From contig BDSL01000108.1 in the NCBI GenBank assembly GCA_003116995.1, positions 62,001 through 126,000 on the forward strand: a stretch of DNA of 64,000 bases. Direction: 5' to 3'. A program made the translations under genes and the position numbers. Within the stretch, counting starts at the first letter, position 1. Each line of letters begins with the position of its first letter. The notes beneath the pieces were generated by a model. The model was not told the DNA's origin. It saw only the letters and a program-made list of their open reading frames with translations, and ran no database searches. Below, piece after piece: positions 41,901 through 55,100 of this stretch. The DNA is from Yamagishiella unicocca. Taxonomy: Eukaryota; Chlorophyta; Chlorophyceae; Chlamydomonadales; Volvocaceae.

Positions 41901-44900
41901 GGCGTGCATCGGCGGGATCGGGACGTCAGCGGGCTGGGGAGCGCAGGCGTCTTCGTCTTCGCTCTCGCTCGCTTCTTCTGCTTCTTCGGAGGGCGGCTCG
42001 TACTCCAAGCGCTGGTCGTGGATCGCCTGGTGGACGTCGACGATCGCCAGGTCGGGGTCGGGGATGGTGAAGGCGCTCGCGTCGGGAGCGGGGGGCGCGG
42101 TGGAGGGGCCGGGCTGCGGCGCGAGCTGCACGTAGGAGGGCTGCGTGGGGTCCTGGAGGGCGCTGTAGGCCGGCAGCAGCTCGTTGGCGAACAGGCGGTA
42201 GTCGATGGGCTGCATGTTGTGGGATTCAATGGCCACCTTCCCGAGCAGCAGGAGCAGTGCAGCGCCAGGTGACGAGAAGCCGTTCTGCGCGGTCTGGATG
42301 TTGATGGCGTGTGCGAGGTTCCACTTGCCTTGTGCGCTGATGCTATCCGCAGGGCGAAGCGGACGCGCGGCGCCAGCTGGAGGGAGGGCGGTGCGCTCGA
42401 GGGCTTCTTGTGCTTGCTGCGCGCGCTCCTGCTCCGTGGACGCGGCAGGGAGGCTTTCAGGTGCGGTGGCGGGGGTTGCGACGGGAAGAGGGGCGAGCCC
42501 GGCCAGGAGGTTGAGCGAAGCGCCAAGAGGAGAAGGGGAGTAGGTCCGGCGGGAGAAGGGGCAGCGGGTGGAGGGACAGTGGAAGTGGGTGGAGGTGCCG
42601 GCTGGCTGGGGCCGGGGGCCGAGGGGGAGGGCGGGCGTGGAGCAGCGGCGGACGCCATGTGCTGGCGGGACTTGAGGATGGTGGCAGCTGCGAGGATGGC
42701 GCTGCTGCCTTGCATTGCTTCTGTCTTGGTGGCGTACTTGAGAGCGTAATCGGCCGCGTCCGCGGCGAGCTGTTCCAGCGAAGGGAGCGTGGGTCGCTGC
42801 GCGCGGAAGGGGTCGTCGGGGGGGAGGTGGCCGTACTTCTCGTCCCACAGCTGCTGCGTGCGCACCCAGCGGCTGATGTCAGCGGCGAACGCGACGGTGT
42901 GGTTGCAGGGGAGCGCCAGCAGCAGCGCGACGGTGTGGGCGACGAGCCAGCGGCCGTAGCGCTTGAGGTGCATGCAGGAGGTGACGCTGGCGCAGGTGGT
43001 GAGGAAGTTGAGCAGGCGCGGCATGCGCATGCGGCAGTTGGTGTCAGTCGCGTGCACGTGGGGGGCGGTGCAGGTGCCGTCCCGATGCGCGTGTTGCAGG
43101 AGGGAGATGATTGCCTTCATTGCATGGAGGGCGAGCCGGTCGGCGCCGTCTGCATCATCGTACTGGAGGGGCGGCCGCTGCACCTGCGGCGGCTCCAGCG
43201 TGTCGAGGCGCTCGTCCAGCTGCTGCAGGGTGGCGCCGACGAGCCGCTGCTGCAGGTCCGACAGGCGCTGGCTGCCTGCGGTGGCTTCGGAGTGGAGCAA
43301 GTCGTCGAGCACGCTGGTGTCCGGGTCGGAGGTGTCGAAGAAGAGCGCGTGGATGGGGCGGGCGCCGGTGAGATAGTGCACCGGCGACGGCAGCCACTGG
43401 TTCTGGATGGACTCCATGAAGTCGAAGACGGATTCGCGCGTCGCGGGGTCCTCCAGGGCGGCGCGCAGGCGGGCGGGGCGGAGGCCGGGCTGCCAGATGC
43501 AGCCGTGGGTGTGCAGCTCGCCACGGTGGTTCATCTCGAACTTGAAGAAGAAAGCGTCGACGCGGCCGAAGAGGCGGGTGGGGTCTGACTGCGTGGGCTC
43601 GCCCTGCTTCCAGCCCATGAACGCTTCGCAGAAGGCGTGCACGAACGCGAGCATGAATTCAGCGCAAGTGCGCGGGTGGCTCGCGATGATGTGCCAGCGC
43701 TCGTTCGCGGGGGGCGGTCGATGGGGCTGCCGGTGGTGGGATCGAAGGTGTAGGGGCGGCCGGCGAGCTGGAAGACGGCCTCGCTATTGACGGCCGCGGG
43801 GTTGAGGGTCATGGACATCGTGGGCGGGCCGAAGGGGAGCCACAGGCCGTAGCTGCGGCTGCGCAGGCTCGCGTACGACGCGGGCGAGCCCACGACGTGT
43901 GCGGACGTGATGCGGACCGCGCGGACGAGCTGAGCGACGGCGGGAGGCGCGTTGGCGAGGCGCTCGGCCAGCTCGTGGCCGGGGAGGCCGGCGGCGAGCA
44001 GCTCGATGGTCTGCACGAGCGAGTTGATGTCCATCCGGCCGAGCTCTTTTAGCAGCGCGGGGTTCATCGCGAGCCGTACTCCGACCTGAGCGTTGACGCC
44101 GTGTCGCTGCCACACATCGAACATGTCGAGGATGAAGTGCGGCGCCTCGGCGCTCTCATCGTTGCTGCCGTCGGCGAGGGGGGGCGTCCAGCGGCGCAGC
44201 TGGAGGACGATCCAAGCGTACATGGACATGCCGAGGGGGCACTTGCCCGTGCCGTTGGGGAAGCGGTTGGGATGCGCATATAGGGGCCAGGAGCTGTCGT
44301 AGTCATTGGCGGGATCGGCGCGGGTGGACGCGACGATGGGCGCACCGTTGCACATGGTGATGAAGGCGTCTGGGTCTCGCACAGCATCGCGGAAGATGGC
44401 CGTCAGGTGCGGCGTGGTACCGCTGGACGCGAGCAGGTCGACATCATCGGCGCCGAACATGGGGCCCGTGGGTATCGGAGGGCTGCTGGCGGTGGCTCGG
44501 CGGGTTGGGGCTCGGCGGGGGGGGAGGTGGCGGCAGCGAGGGTGGTGGTCGGGGGGGATGGATGCGACGAGGAGCGCGCCAGGTGGTACAGGGGCCCTGA
44601 GGGGAGTGGCGCTGCTTGGAACGATGATGGGCGGTGGTGGAGGTGGCGGCGGGATGGTGGGCGGGATGGGCACTTGCGTGACAGTAGATGGGGCGGCTGC
44701 TGTGGGTGAAGGGAGTTCAGGCGGTGGTGGTACGACGCTGTGTCGTACTGGAGGCAGCATCTGTGTGGAGGCGAGCGGAGGGGAGAAGCGAGATTGTGAG
44801 AGAGGTTGGCAACAATGCATTGGAGCACGTGTTTGGATACTGTACGATCGTCACCTGCTGGTATTTCGCCGCGTGGTTCTTTAAGTCGGTCCGGAGGTCC

Positions 44901-47900
44901 GAGGTGTTCATGTGCTCGGGCAATTTCGCGTTGACGCTGCAAAGTAGCCGTGCCGCGATGGCCCAATGGTGATCGTCGAGCGCTTCGCGGAAGACGCGCG
45001 CATTCTCAGGCGAGAGCGCGTTGATGACCTTTTGCGCTGGCTCGCGAGTGATGCCCCGCCGCTTCTGTGGCGGGAGTTGGCATGGACAGCGTATGATGAG
45101 TCGGAGGGTTATTGTAAATGCAAAGGAGGCGATGCGAGACGTACCTTGGTGGGCGGTGGGTGTGGTTCGGCTGTTGAAGGCCCTGGCGGCGGTTGTGCAG
45201 TAGGCACGGCGCTAGGGCCAGGCTCCGTGGGTGGAGGGGCGCCTGCGTGTGTATTGCGTAAGTATCTGATGGTAGGGAGAGCGATGATGGGCCGCGCACG
45301 GAATATACCTGCTGGATGGGCGGTAGCTGGTTGTACTGTCAAGGATGCTGTCATCGGCTGTATGGTAGAGATGGCGCTAGCTCCAGGCTCGCTTGTAGCA
45401 GCAGCGCCTGCATGCATGTGTGTGTGTGAGTATGTAACAGTCCATCCTAATAACGCAGATGGGCAATCCTCGAAACATACCTGCTGGAGAGGCGGTGGTC
45501 GGTGGAACAGGCGGCTGGGTTGGAAGCGTGCCAGCAGCAGCTTGCTCTTCAGTACCATACCGTGTTGATGCGTAGCCCTGCTGGTCTTGTCGGATCAGCT
45601 GGAGGAGCGCATTGGCTTCACCCGCGGTTTCTGTATACAGCGCGTTCTGGAGTAGCTCGTCAGGTACGTGGCTATCTGGGCGGGCGTCCCATGCTTCAAG
45701 GGCGGCCTGATCGAGCTGGCATTCTGGGAGGTCAGCATAGATCGTGGCCAGGTGCCGGGCCCAGAGCGCGATGACCCGGCCACGTACGAACAAGGCGGGG
45801 CTGCGTTGTGCGAGGCGGACCACATCATCGTACGTCTGTGCGGCGCCGATCAGGATGACGCTGATGAGGTCAGGGAGGGCGGAGGGGTGGCACGGAAACG
45901 CGCGCGCGAGCATGATAGGCGTGGGGCCCTGGAAGCCGATGATGTGCGAGCGCAACATGGTGTGGCCCTCTTGTTCGCCACGGGGATGTGGCTCGTAGGC
46001 GGGCGGCAGACTACAATGTGGCGGACTACGCGGATGAGCGCGACAATGCGCTCTTCGAGGAGCGTCAGCTGCGGGAGGTCAGGAGGGCGCAAGCCGGTGT
46101 CGCAGCGTGCGAGTGCGTGGTCGGGGACGCGGCCCTGCGTCAGCTGGTGGAGGCATTCCTGGCACAGGTCCAGCTGGTGGTTGCCATCGGCCGACAGCCG
46201 AATGCATTTCGCGGCGGGATGAGATTGGAGGAATAGAGGAACACGTGAAGTGGGTGCCACTGCTGTAGCTGGTGCTGCTGTTGTAGGCATAGCGATAGCT
46301 TGCGCGGCTGCGATTGCGCGTTCGATCGGTGCGATGGGTGGAGCGGCTGCGGGCATGGTGGTAAGCGTGGCTTCGAGGAGGCCTGCATATAAGGGTCGAG
46401 CATGTCAATTGCAGGGCAGCAGCAACTGCTTAGGCAGTGTGGAACATTGCACCTTACCAGGAATGCACGTGGCTTCGGGATCACTTGCGAGAACGCTGGT
46501 TGCTTCGGCAGCAGTTGGAGGGACCCACAGTGTGTTGCCATCACGTCGGATCGCTGGATTGGGCCATAGATTTTTGGCAAGCACAGGTAGTAGGTGGTGG
46601 ATATCGTTATAGTGCTGTGTACGGATTTCTGAAGCTCTGAACCGGCGGCTGCAGCACGAGCAGGGCTTGACAGAGAGGTGCTGTGAGAGGCTTGTCTGGA
46701 AGGCTGCCGCATGCAGTGTATCATCATCGAGTGGCAGCCCTAAGTCTGTCAGTGATCGTGGCTGGCGATTCTCCTGTGCGGCCTCAAGCTGCAACATTAA
46801 AGAATGTCATGTGGTGGCTTCAAGATAGGGCAAAGTAACAGTGTTTTCGAGTAGCAGGAATGTACCTTTTCCTGGAGTAGAGCTGTCACGTTGTCAAGTA
46901 ATGTCTGCCGGTCTCGTTCCTGCCAGGTATCTAATGCTTGTTGCTGTGAGGGATCTGCTTCGATGGATATGCCCATTAAGTTTGCAAGGTGTTGCAGGTT
47001 TGCATCTGCTGTAGTGGGTCCGTGCAACACTGCGCGCTGTAATTGGTCGTGGTGATGGTGAATGAAGTCGATAAGTTGCTGGTGTGTATGAGATGGGAAG
47101 AAGGGATGTAGTGCATGACCGAGCTGTTGCCGTTGCGCATAGGAGAATTGTACATTTATGGGTGGTAGGTACTGATGTAGTGCTGGCTGCATTTGTAAAA
47201 GTCTGTTTACTGTGTCAGGTGTAAGTGGTGCGACCATGGCAGCTTGATATTGCTGTATGAACTGAAAGATTTGATGTTCGGTATAGGCAATGAGCAAGGG
47301 TTGCAAGGCATGTGCTAACTGCTGTTGCTGGTCTGGTGTTGAAGTCATTCCGGCAGGTGGAAGGTATTGTTGTAAAGCTTGTTCATGCTGTAAAATCATG
47401 CCAATTGTTAACACCGCTTCATGCTGCTGTACAAAGTGGAGAATTTCATCTTTGGTGTATGAGGGCAAGAGGAGTTGTAAGCTGTGTGCTAACTGCTGTT
47501 GCTGCTCTGGTGTGAAAGGGATTCTAGCAGGTGCGACATGCTGTTGTACAGCTTGCTGATGCTGTAAAATCATAGCGATTGTTAGTGGAGGTCGGGATGG
47601 CTGGGGTGGCTGTTGGCGGTAGGTATTTGTATGCTTTGTCAAGAAGTCTGTTAGTTGATGGATCGTTGTTCCTGGCATGAGGGGGTATAACTGTGCAGCA
47701 AGCTCGTGCCATGGCCGAGCCCGAGTGTTGGGAAGAGTAAGAGCTGCAGAAGATGAGGGTGCTGATAAAGGACGTGCCATATTCCTTCGATGGTTAGCTC
47801 TGTGTGAGTAGAAGGACCAGCGCCAGGTGATGTGGATTCGGAGAATGTTGGCTTACGTTCGGGCTGCATTCCGCCACGTAATATGCTTGTAACGAAAATA

Positions 47901-48544
47901 CTGTCTCCGTCTTGTATATTATAGTACTGCATACTGCGTGTGAGCTGGATCCGTCGACCGTGAAATACTAGTCGGAGGTGTTGTTGTGGGATTCGCTCCA
48001 CAGTGCTGATATATTCCATTAGAGTGCGTGTAGATGTGTTAGCATCCATCGAGATGAGATGTGTAATATGATGGAGGCCGTGTACCCCATAGCTGGATCC
48101 AGCTTGTTTGTTTCTGCACACAGCTGTGCGTCAGTTCTGCTGCTAATAAGGACAAAAGAAGTAATATGCCTGGAGTGTAGGATTGTAATAAAGGTATGTT
48201 ATTGCGAGGAGGGTTTTACCGACTCTGTATAGCCAAATTCGGTATATGGAAGTGTAATGTTGGATGTAAACAGCCAATGCTGTTGCGCAGTATAAGCATA
48301 GTTGGCCCAGTTGATTTTTTGTTAGAAGCCATTGTCGTGGTCGGAAGTGATAGTATTTGCGCCAATGTGAAGCTGCCCAGAAGTGACGGCCCAATGGTGG
48401 CTTAAGGTTGCCTAATGTGTGGGTTGTATCTGTGAGAGTACTCTGGTTGTATGCATATCCGATTATTAGGATGGTTGCAATAGCTAGTAGGACAGTGCAT
48501 ATTCGCGCATAGCACTTGTTCTGGTTCTTCGACCGCTCTTTCAT
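38977..48544 (-). pseudogene. Helitron Rep-helicase gene, copy 2 (truncated and frameshifted)
   Basis: The same exon structure as copy 1 is present. The C-terminus is cut at the tandem junction just before helicase motif VI, and the frame ends after four R-derived residues (stop at 38,977). Frame changes relative to copy 1 include a 2-bp loss near 48,160, one extra C near 48,085, one G lost near 47,736, one C lost near 45,979 and several single-G losses in G runs (43,711, 42,536, 41,208 and 40,896). Most are one-base changes in homopolymers. Exon 2 is open here. Confidence 0.8.
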
Positions 48545-48701
48545 GGTTTTGTTGTAAATTTGGAAATTTCAAGTATTAAATGTTCTATCGAGTGTGAGCT
48601 ATTTTTATGTGGGATGCGGGTTGCTTTATATTTTCGTCCGATGCAGTACAACAACAATAGAAGTCGAAGGAGCGTGGCTATGCGCAGCTATAGTTATTGA
48701 G

Positions 48702-49197
48702 AGCGCATTGTAAAAGCAATGGTGTCAATGGCTGCAGTGGGCGGGCGCTGGCGGGAGTTATAAGGTGGGCAGCGGGCTGTTAGGGCTTGAATCGATAGCG
48801 GGAGCGGGAGCTAGGCGTTGGCTATCTTATGTGGTGGATGTGGCAGTGGGTCGCACTGTGTATGTGATGCTGATAGGTTGTGTGGCTATTCATTTATGGT
48901 GCATTGGGAAAGGAATGGTGCATTGGGAAAGGAATGGCATCAATCAGCTCAGTGGGCGGGTGCTGGCACTGTGCTGCATGTGCCAGTGGGTCACACTGTG
49001 TGTCAAGTGGGCGCGCGCCTGGTGGGCGCTCTGATGCTGATAGGTTGTGCGGCCATTCATTTAGGGCGCATTGCAAAAGGAATGGCTTTAATTGGCAGAG
49101 TGGGCGGCCGCTGGCGGGGGCTGCAAGGTGGCAGGTAGCAGGTGTCAGCTATGGGCTATGGGTATCGGCTATCAGTATCAGGCGTCACCTATCGCGA
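48702..49197. repeat. R-related sequence at second tandem junction
   Basis: This stretch is practically identical to 38,501-38,996, including the break at CACCTATC. Confidence 0.8.
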
Positions 49198-52100
49198 GCC
49201 AGTTCTGGCCTCTGAAGGACGTGCCTTCCGCGAAGTAGTCTGTGACAGCGTATGCCAGGTCCAGCGGAAAGCCCCAGCGGTGGATGGAGCGGCGATCGAT
49301 GGCATGCAGCGGAGTGAAGGCGTGCGCCTTAGGAAGGACGGCGATCTCATCTTCGGCGACGTCGGGTATGCGCGAGATACGGCCGAGAGGGCGGCCGTCG
49401 GGGATCACGAACACAGCGCGCGGCATGTAGGTAAGCACGTGGATGGGCGCTGTGTCCGGGGAAGGGATGGGGGTTCAGCGGGGTGGAGCACGATGCCAGT
49501 GCCGGTCGCGCAGTTGTTGTGGATGTGCTGGATGGTGGGGTGCGCATTGGTGGTGAAGATGTAGCGTATGCCCGCGAAGAAGGCGCCGATCGTGGGGAAG
49601 CCGCCATCATCTTCGGGGCCGCCGAGTGCTTCCAGCTGCTGGTACAGGGCGGGGGGCAGCGGCGTGCCATCGGGCTCGAAATCACTGCTGCGCCAGACCA
49701 GGAGCTGCTGGCCGCGTGTTTCAGCATGGAGGGGTAGGAGGCGCTGCAGCAGCGGGAGGCGTACGGCGTGGCGAAGCAGAACCACGTACGGCTCGGGAAG
49801 GAGCGCGACCGATGGGATGGCGTGGCGGTTGTAAACCTCGCACAGCTGCTCGATCTGCTCGTAGGAGGCGCCATCGATCCCGTTGAAGAGCTCGGCGCTG
49901 GCGTACAGCTGCTGGCCGGCGACAGTCGCGGCGCCGCGGTGCTGCTGCGTGAGGACGAAGGCGTGTGGAATCGAGCGCCAGAGCTGGCGGCCGAGGTGTT
50001 CGGTGGGTCCGCTGGGGTGGAGCAGGTTCTGGAGGGCGGTCTGGATAGTGCTGACGGCGGTTCCATCGGCGGCTTGCACGGTGGAGCTGGCGGTAGCAGC
50101 GGCTAGGGTGGCTCGCGCGGCGATCGCGTCGGCGCTGCGTCCTGCGTGCTGCAGCTGCTGTGCGTGCTCGTACAGCAGGTCGATGCGTGCGGCGCCGTCG
50201 TACATGGGCTTCTGGCTGGGCTGCTCGAGCTGGCGCGGATCACCGGCCAGCAGCGCGTGGAGGTCGGTGAAGGGGCCGAGGTCGCGCTCGCTGACACCAG
50301 GGTCCATGTGCGTGCGCGCTGTGTGCACGTGGCTGCAGATGCGACCCAGGTGCGCGAGGCCGCATGTGCTGAATTCGTCCAGGATAATCAGGCGCACACC
50401 ATTGAGATTCCGCTCCACGCGCTCACGGCGGTAAGCATTGAAGTGGTGCGAAGTGGCAAAGAAGGTGGTGGTGCTCGTGCCGAGGTTCCCGGGGGTCGTG
50501 TCCTGCGTGCACAAGGGGGAGGGTGGCGGAGGGGTGGAGGGCCGGAGTGTTACAGTGTGTGTGTATAGGAGGCGGGGCGGGGCGGGGCGCGGCGTTTCTA
50601 TAGTTAGCGGGAAGGACTCACGTGTAGCGCGGCGCGCCAAGTGTAGCTCACGACAGCGATCATGTGGCTGCAGCGCTGCTGGTACGCGAACCAGAGGAGG
50701 GCCAGGATGACTTGGCTCTTTCCGGTGCCCGGCTTGCCCGTGAGGATGGACGTGAGGGGTGCGGGGCGGCGGCCCGCTTTCTCGGCCAGGAGGAGGGCGG
50801 CGTACAGCAGGAAGGGCTCGCGCTGGTCGGGGGAGAGGCTGAAGAGGCGGGCGGTGTCGTCGGGAGAAGGAAGTTGGTGTGAGGGCAGGAGGGTGTACGG
50901 AGGGGGCTCGGCGGGGTGCAGCGGATCGGGGAAGGTGCGATCTTCGGTCACACGGCCGCTGGAGTCGTACACGAGCAGCTTGGCGGTCACGTTGGCGCTG
51001 TTTGCGTCGATGAGGAGGAGGCGGGAGGTGGTGGGCAGCGGCTGCACGGGAAGGAGCGGGCTGAAGTCCTTCATCTCGGTCTCGAGGAGCGCGAGGGTGT
51101 CGAGAGAGAAGGTGGTAGGGGGGCGTAGGGCGGGTATGACGGAGGCGAGGGTGGGTGCTGAAGCTGCAGTGCTGGCACGGGCGGGAAGGGGAATCGCGCG
51201 GATGGCGTCTTCGATGTATGCGCGCTCGGTGGGGCGGGCGTGGGCGGGAGCGGTGGGGATGCGGGTGTAGCGGTCGAGGAGGCGTTGCTGCTCTTCCGAT
51301 TGGGCGGCGCGGTCGCGCCAGACGGCTGTGGGCGCAGTGTCACGGGGGGCTTCGTAGGGAATATCGTCCGCGTTGTCCAGGGCGGCAGTTACCAAGTCAT
51401 CGTCTTTGGGGGAACGCCTTCCATGAGCGCTGCTTCCGCCTGCTCCTCGACTGTGCGCTCGAGCTCCTGCTGTAACAAGACCCGCTCTTTACTGCGCAGG
51501 CGGACGCGGGCGAGGCCGTCGGCGTTGGCGAGCATGTGGTTGGCGAGTCGGACGGCCAGGCTCGTGCAGCTGGGCGGCTCATGGAAGTAGCGGCGGTAGG
51601 CGGCCCAGAGGCCGCCGTCCAAGTCGAGCGGCTGCGTGCGGCTGTATGCCGCGAAGTTGCCCAGTGCGAAGGCGGCGTAGTGGTCGCGCATGTGCGGCTC
51701 GGCGGCGTCGTCTGCGGGGCGTGCAGGTGGGTCCGACAAGGGCTGCGGGACGCGGGGTTCTCGTAGCGCGACCAGGCGTGGGTTGTGTACTGCGGGTGGG
51801 CGGGGTCCAGGCGGCGGTCCGCTGACGTGACTCCGCTCGCGGGCATCTTGCGCTGTGTGCATGGGCAAGGGGGAACCGAGTGTGTATTAGGGAAGAGTGT
51901 GTGGGAGAAGGGAGGACGCATCCGCTATCATGCTAGTATGGGAAGAAGGGATGCAATGCATGAGGCCAGTGTAGAGGGAGCACGTGTGCGGGCGTGCGCA
52001 TACCTTGTAGAATAACATCGCCATGATGACGGGGGAGTACGCGTGGAATGCGGGTCCGCGCAGGAGGTAGTCTTCGAGGCGTGAGACGGCACGGAGGTCG

Positions 52101-55100
52101 GCGTGCATCGGCGGGATCGGGACGTCAGCGGGCTGGGGAGCGCAGGCGTCTTCGTCTTCGCTCTCGCTCGCTTCTTCTGCTTCTTCGGAGGGCGGCTCGT
52201 ACTCCAAGCGCTGGTCGTGGATCGCCTGGTGGACGTCGACGATCGCCAGGTCGGGGTCGGGGATGGTGAAGGCGCTCGCGTCGGGAGCGGGGGGCGCGGT
52301 GGAGGGGCCGGGCTGCGGCGCGAGCTGCACGTAGGAGGGCTGCGTGGGGTCCTGGAGGGCGCTGTAGGCCGGCAGCAGCTCGTTGGCGAACAGGCGGTAG
52401 TCGATGGGCTGCATGTTGTGGGATTCAATGGCCACCTTCCCGAGCAGCAGGAGCAGTGCAGCGCCAGGTGACGAGAAGCCGTTCTGCGCGGTCTGGATGT
52501 TGATGGCGTGTGCGAGGTTCCACTTGCCTTGTGCGCTGATGCTATCCGCAGGGCGAAGCGGACGCGCGGCGCCAGCTGGAGGGAGGGCGGTGCGCTCGAG
52601 GGCTTCTTGTGCTTGCTGCGCGCGCTCCTGCTCCGTGGACGCGGCAGGGAGGCTTTCAGGTGCGGTGGCGGGGGTTGCGACGGGAAGAGGGGCGAGCCCG
52701 GCCAGGAGGTTGAGCGAAGCGCCAAGAGGAGAAGGGGGAGTAGGTCCGGCGGGAGAAGGGGCAGCGGGTGGAGGGACAGTGGAAGTGGGTGGAGGTGCCG
52801 GCTGGCTGGGGCCGGGGGCCGAGGGGGAGGGCGGGCGTGGAGCAGCGGCGGACGCCATGTGCTGGCGGGACTTGAGGATGGTGGCAGCTGCGAGGATGGC
52901 GCTGCTGCCTTGCATTGCTTCTGTCTTGGTGGCGTACTTGAGAGCGTAATCGGCCGCGTCCGCGGCGAGCTGTTCCAGCGAAGGGAGCGTGGGTCGCTGC
53001 GCGCGGAAGGGGTCGTCGGGGGGAGGTGGCCGTACTTCTCGTCCCACAGCTGCTGCGTGCGCACCCAGCGGCTGATGTCAGCGGCGAACGCGACGGTGTG
53101 GTTGCAGGGGAGCGCCAGCAGCAGCGCGACGGTGTGGGCGACGAGCCAGCGGCCGTAGCGCTTGAGGTGCATGCAGGAGGTGACGCTGGCGCAGGTGGTG
53201 AGGAAGTTGAGCAGGCGCGGCATGCGCATGCGGCAGTTGGTGTCAGTCGCGTGCACGTGGGGGGCGGTGCAGGTGCCGTCCCGATGCGCGTGTTGCAGGA
53301 GGGAGATGATTGCCTTCATTGCATGGAGGGCGAGCCGGTCGGCGCCGTCTGCATCATCGTACTGGAGGGGCGGCCGCTGCACCTGCGGCGGCTCCAGCGT
53401 GTCGAGGCGCTCGTCCAGCTGCTGCAGGGTGGCGCCGACGAGCCGCTGCTGCAGGTCCGACAGGCGCTGGCTGCCTGCGGTGGCTTCGGAGTGGAGCAAG
53501 TCGTCGAGCACGCTGGTGTCCGGGTCGGAGGTGTCGAAGAAGAGCGCGTGGATGGGGCGGGCGCCGGTGAGATAGTGCACCGGCGACGGCAGCCACTGGT
53601 TCTGGATGGACTCCATGAAGTCGAAGACGGATTCGCGCGTCGCGGGGTCCTCCAGGGCGGCGCGCAGGCGGGCGGGGCGGAGGCCGGGCTGCCAGATGCA
53701 GCCGTGGGTGTGCAGCTCGCCACGGTGGTTCATCTCGAACTTGAAGAAGAAAGCGTCGACGCGGCCGAAGAGGCGGGTGGGGTCTGACTGCGTGGGCTCG
53801 CCCTGCTTCCAGCCCATGAACGCTTCGCAGAAGGCGTGCACGAACGCGAGCATGAATTCAGCGCAAGTGCGCGGGTGGCTCGCGATGATGTGCCAGCGCT
53901 CGTTCGCGGGGGGGCGGTCGATGGGGCTGCCGGTGGTGGGATCGAAGGTGTAGGGGCGGCCGGCGAGCTGGAAGACGGCCTCGCTATTGACGGCCGCGGG
54001 GTTGAGGGTCATGGACATCGTGGGCGGGCCGAAGGGGAGCCACAGGCCGTAGCTGCGGCTGCGCAGGCTCGCGTACGACGCGGGCGAGCCCACGACGTGT
54101 GCGGACGTGATGCGGACCGCGCGGACGAGCTGAGCGACGGCGGGAGGCGCGTTGGCGAGGCGCTCGGCCAGCTCGTGGCCGGGGAGGCCGGCGGCGAGCA
54201 GCTCGATGGTCTGCACGAGCGAGTTGATGTCCATCCGGCCGAGCTCTTTTAGCAGCGCGGGGTTCATCGCGAGCCGTACTCCGACCTGAGCGTTGACGCC
54301 GTGTCGCTGCCACACATCGAACATGTCGAGGATGAAGTGCGGCGCCTCGGCGCTCTCATCGTTGCTGCCGTCGGCGAGGGGGGGCGTCCAGCGGCGCAGC
54401 TGGAGGACGATCCAAGCGTACATGGACATGCCGAGGGGGCACTTGCCCGTGCCGTTGGGGAAGCGGTTGGGATGCGCATATAGGGGCCAGGAGCTGTCGT
54501 AGTCATTGGCGGGATCGGCGCGGGTGGACGCGACGATGGGCGCACCGTTGCACATGGTGATGAAGGCGTCTGGGTCTCGCACAGCATCGCGGAAGATGGC
54601 CGTCAGGTGCGGCGTGGTACCGCTGGACGCGAGCAGGTCGACATCATCGGCGCCGAACATGGGGCCCGTGGGTATCGGAGGGGCTGCTGGCGGTGGCTCG
54701 GCGGGTTGGGGCTCGGCGGGGGGGGGAGGTGGCGGCAGCGAGGGTGGTGGTCGGGGGGGGATGGATGCGACGAGGAGCGCGCCAGGTGGTACAGGGGCCC
54801 TGAGGGGAGTGGCGCTGCTTGGAACGATGATGGGCGGTGGTGGAGGTGGCGGCGGGATGGTGGGCGGGATGGGCACTTGCGTGACAGTAGATGGGGCGGC
54901 TGCTGTGGGTGAAGGGAGTTCAGGCGGTGGTGGTACGACGCTGTGTCGTACTGGAGGCAGCATCTGTGTGGAGGCGAGCGGAGGGGGAGAAGCGAGATTG
55001 TGAGAGAGGTTGGCAACAATGCATTGGAGCACGTGTTTGGATACTGTACGATCGTCACCTGCTGGTATTTCGCCGCGTGGTTCTTTAAGTCGGTCCGGAG

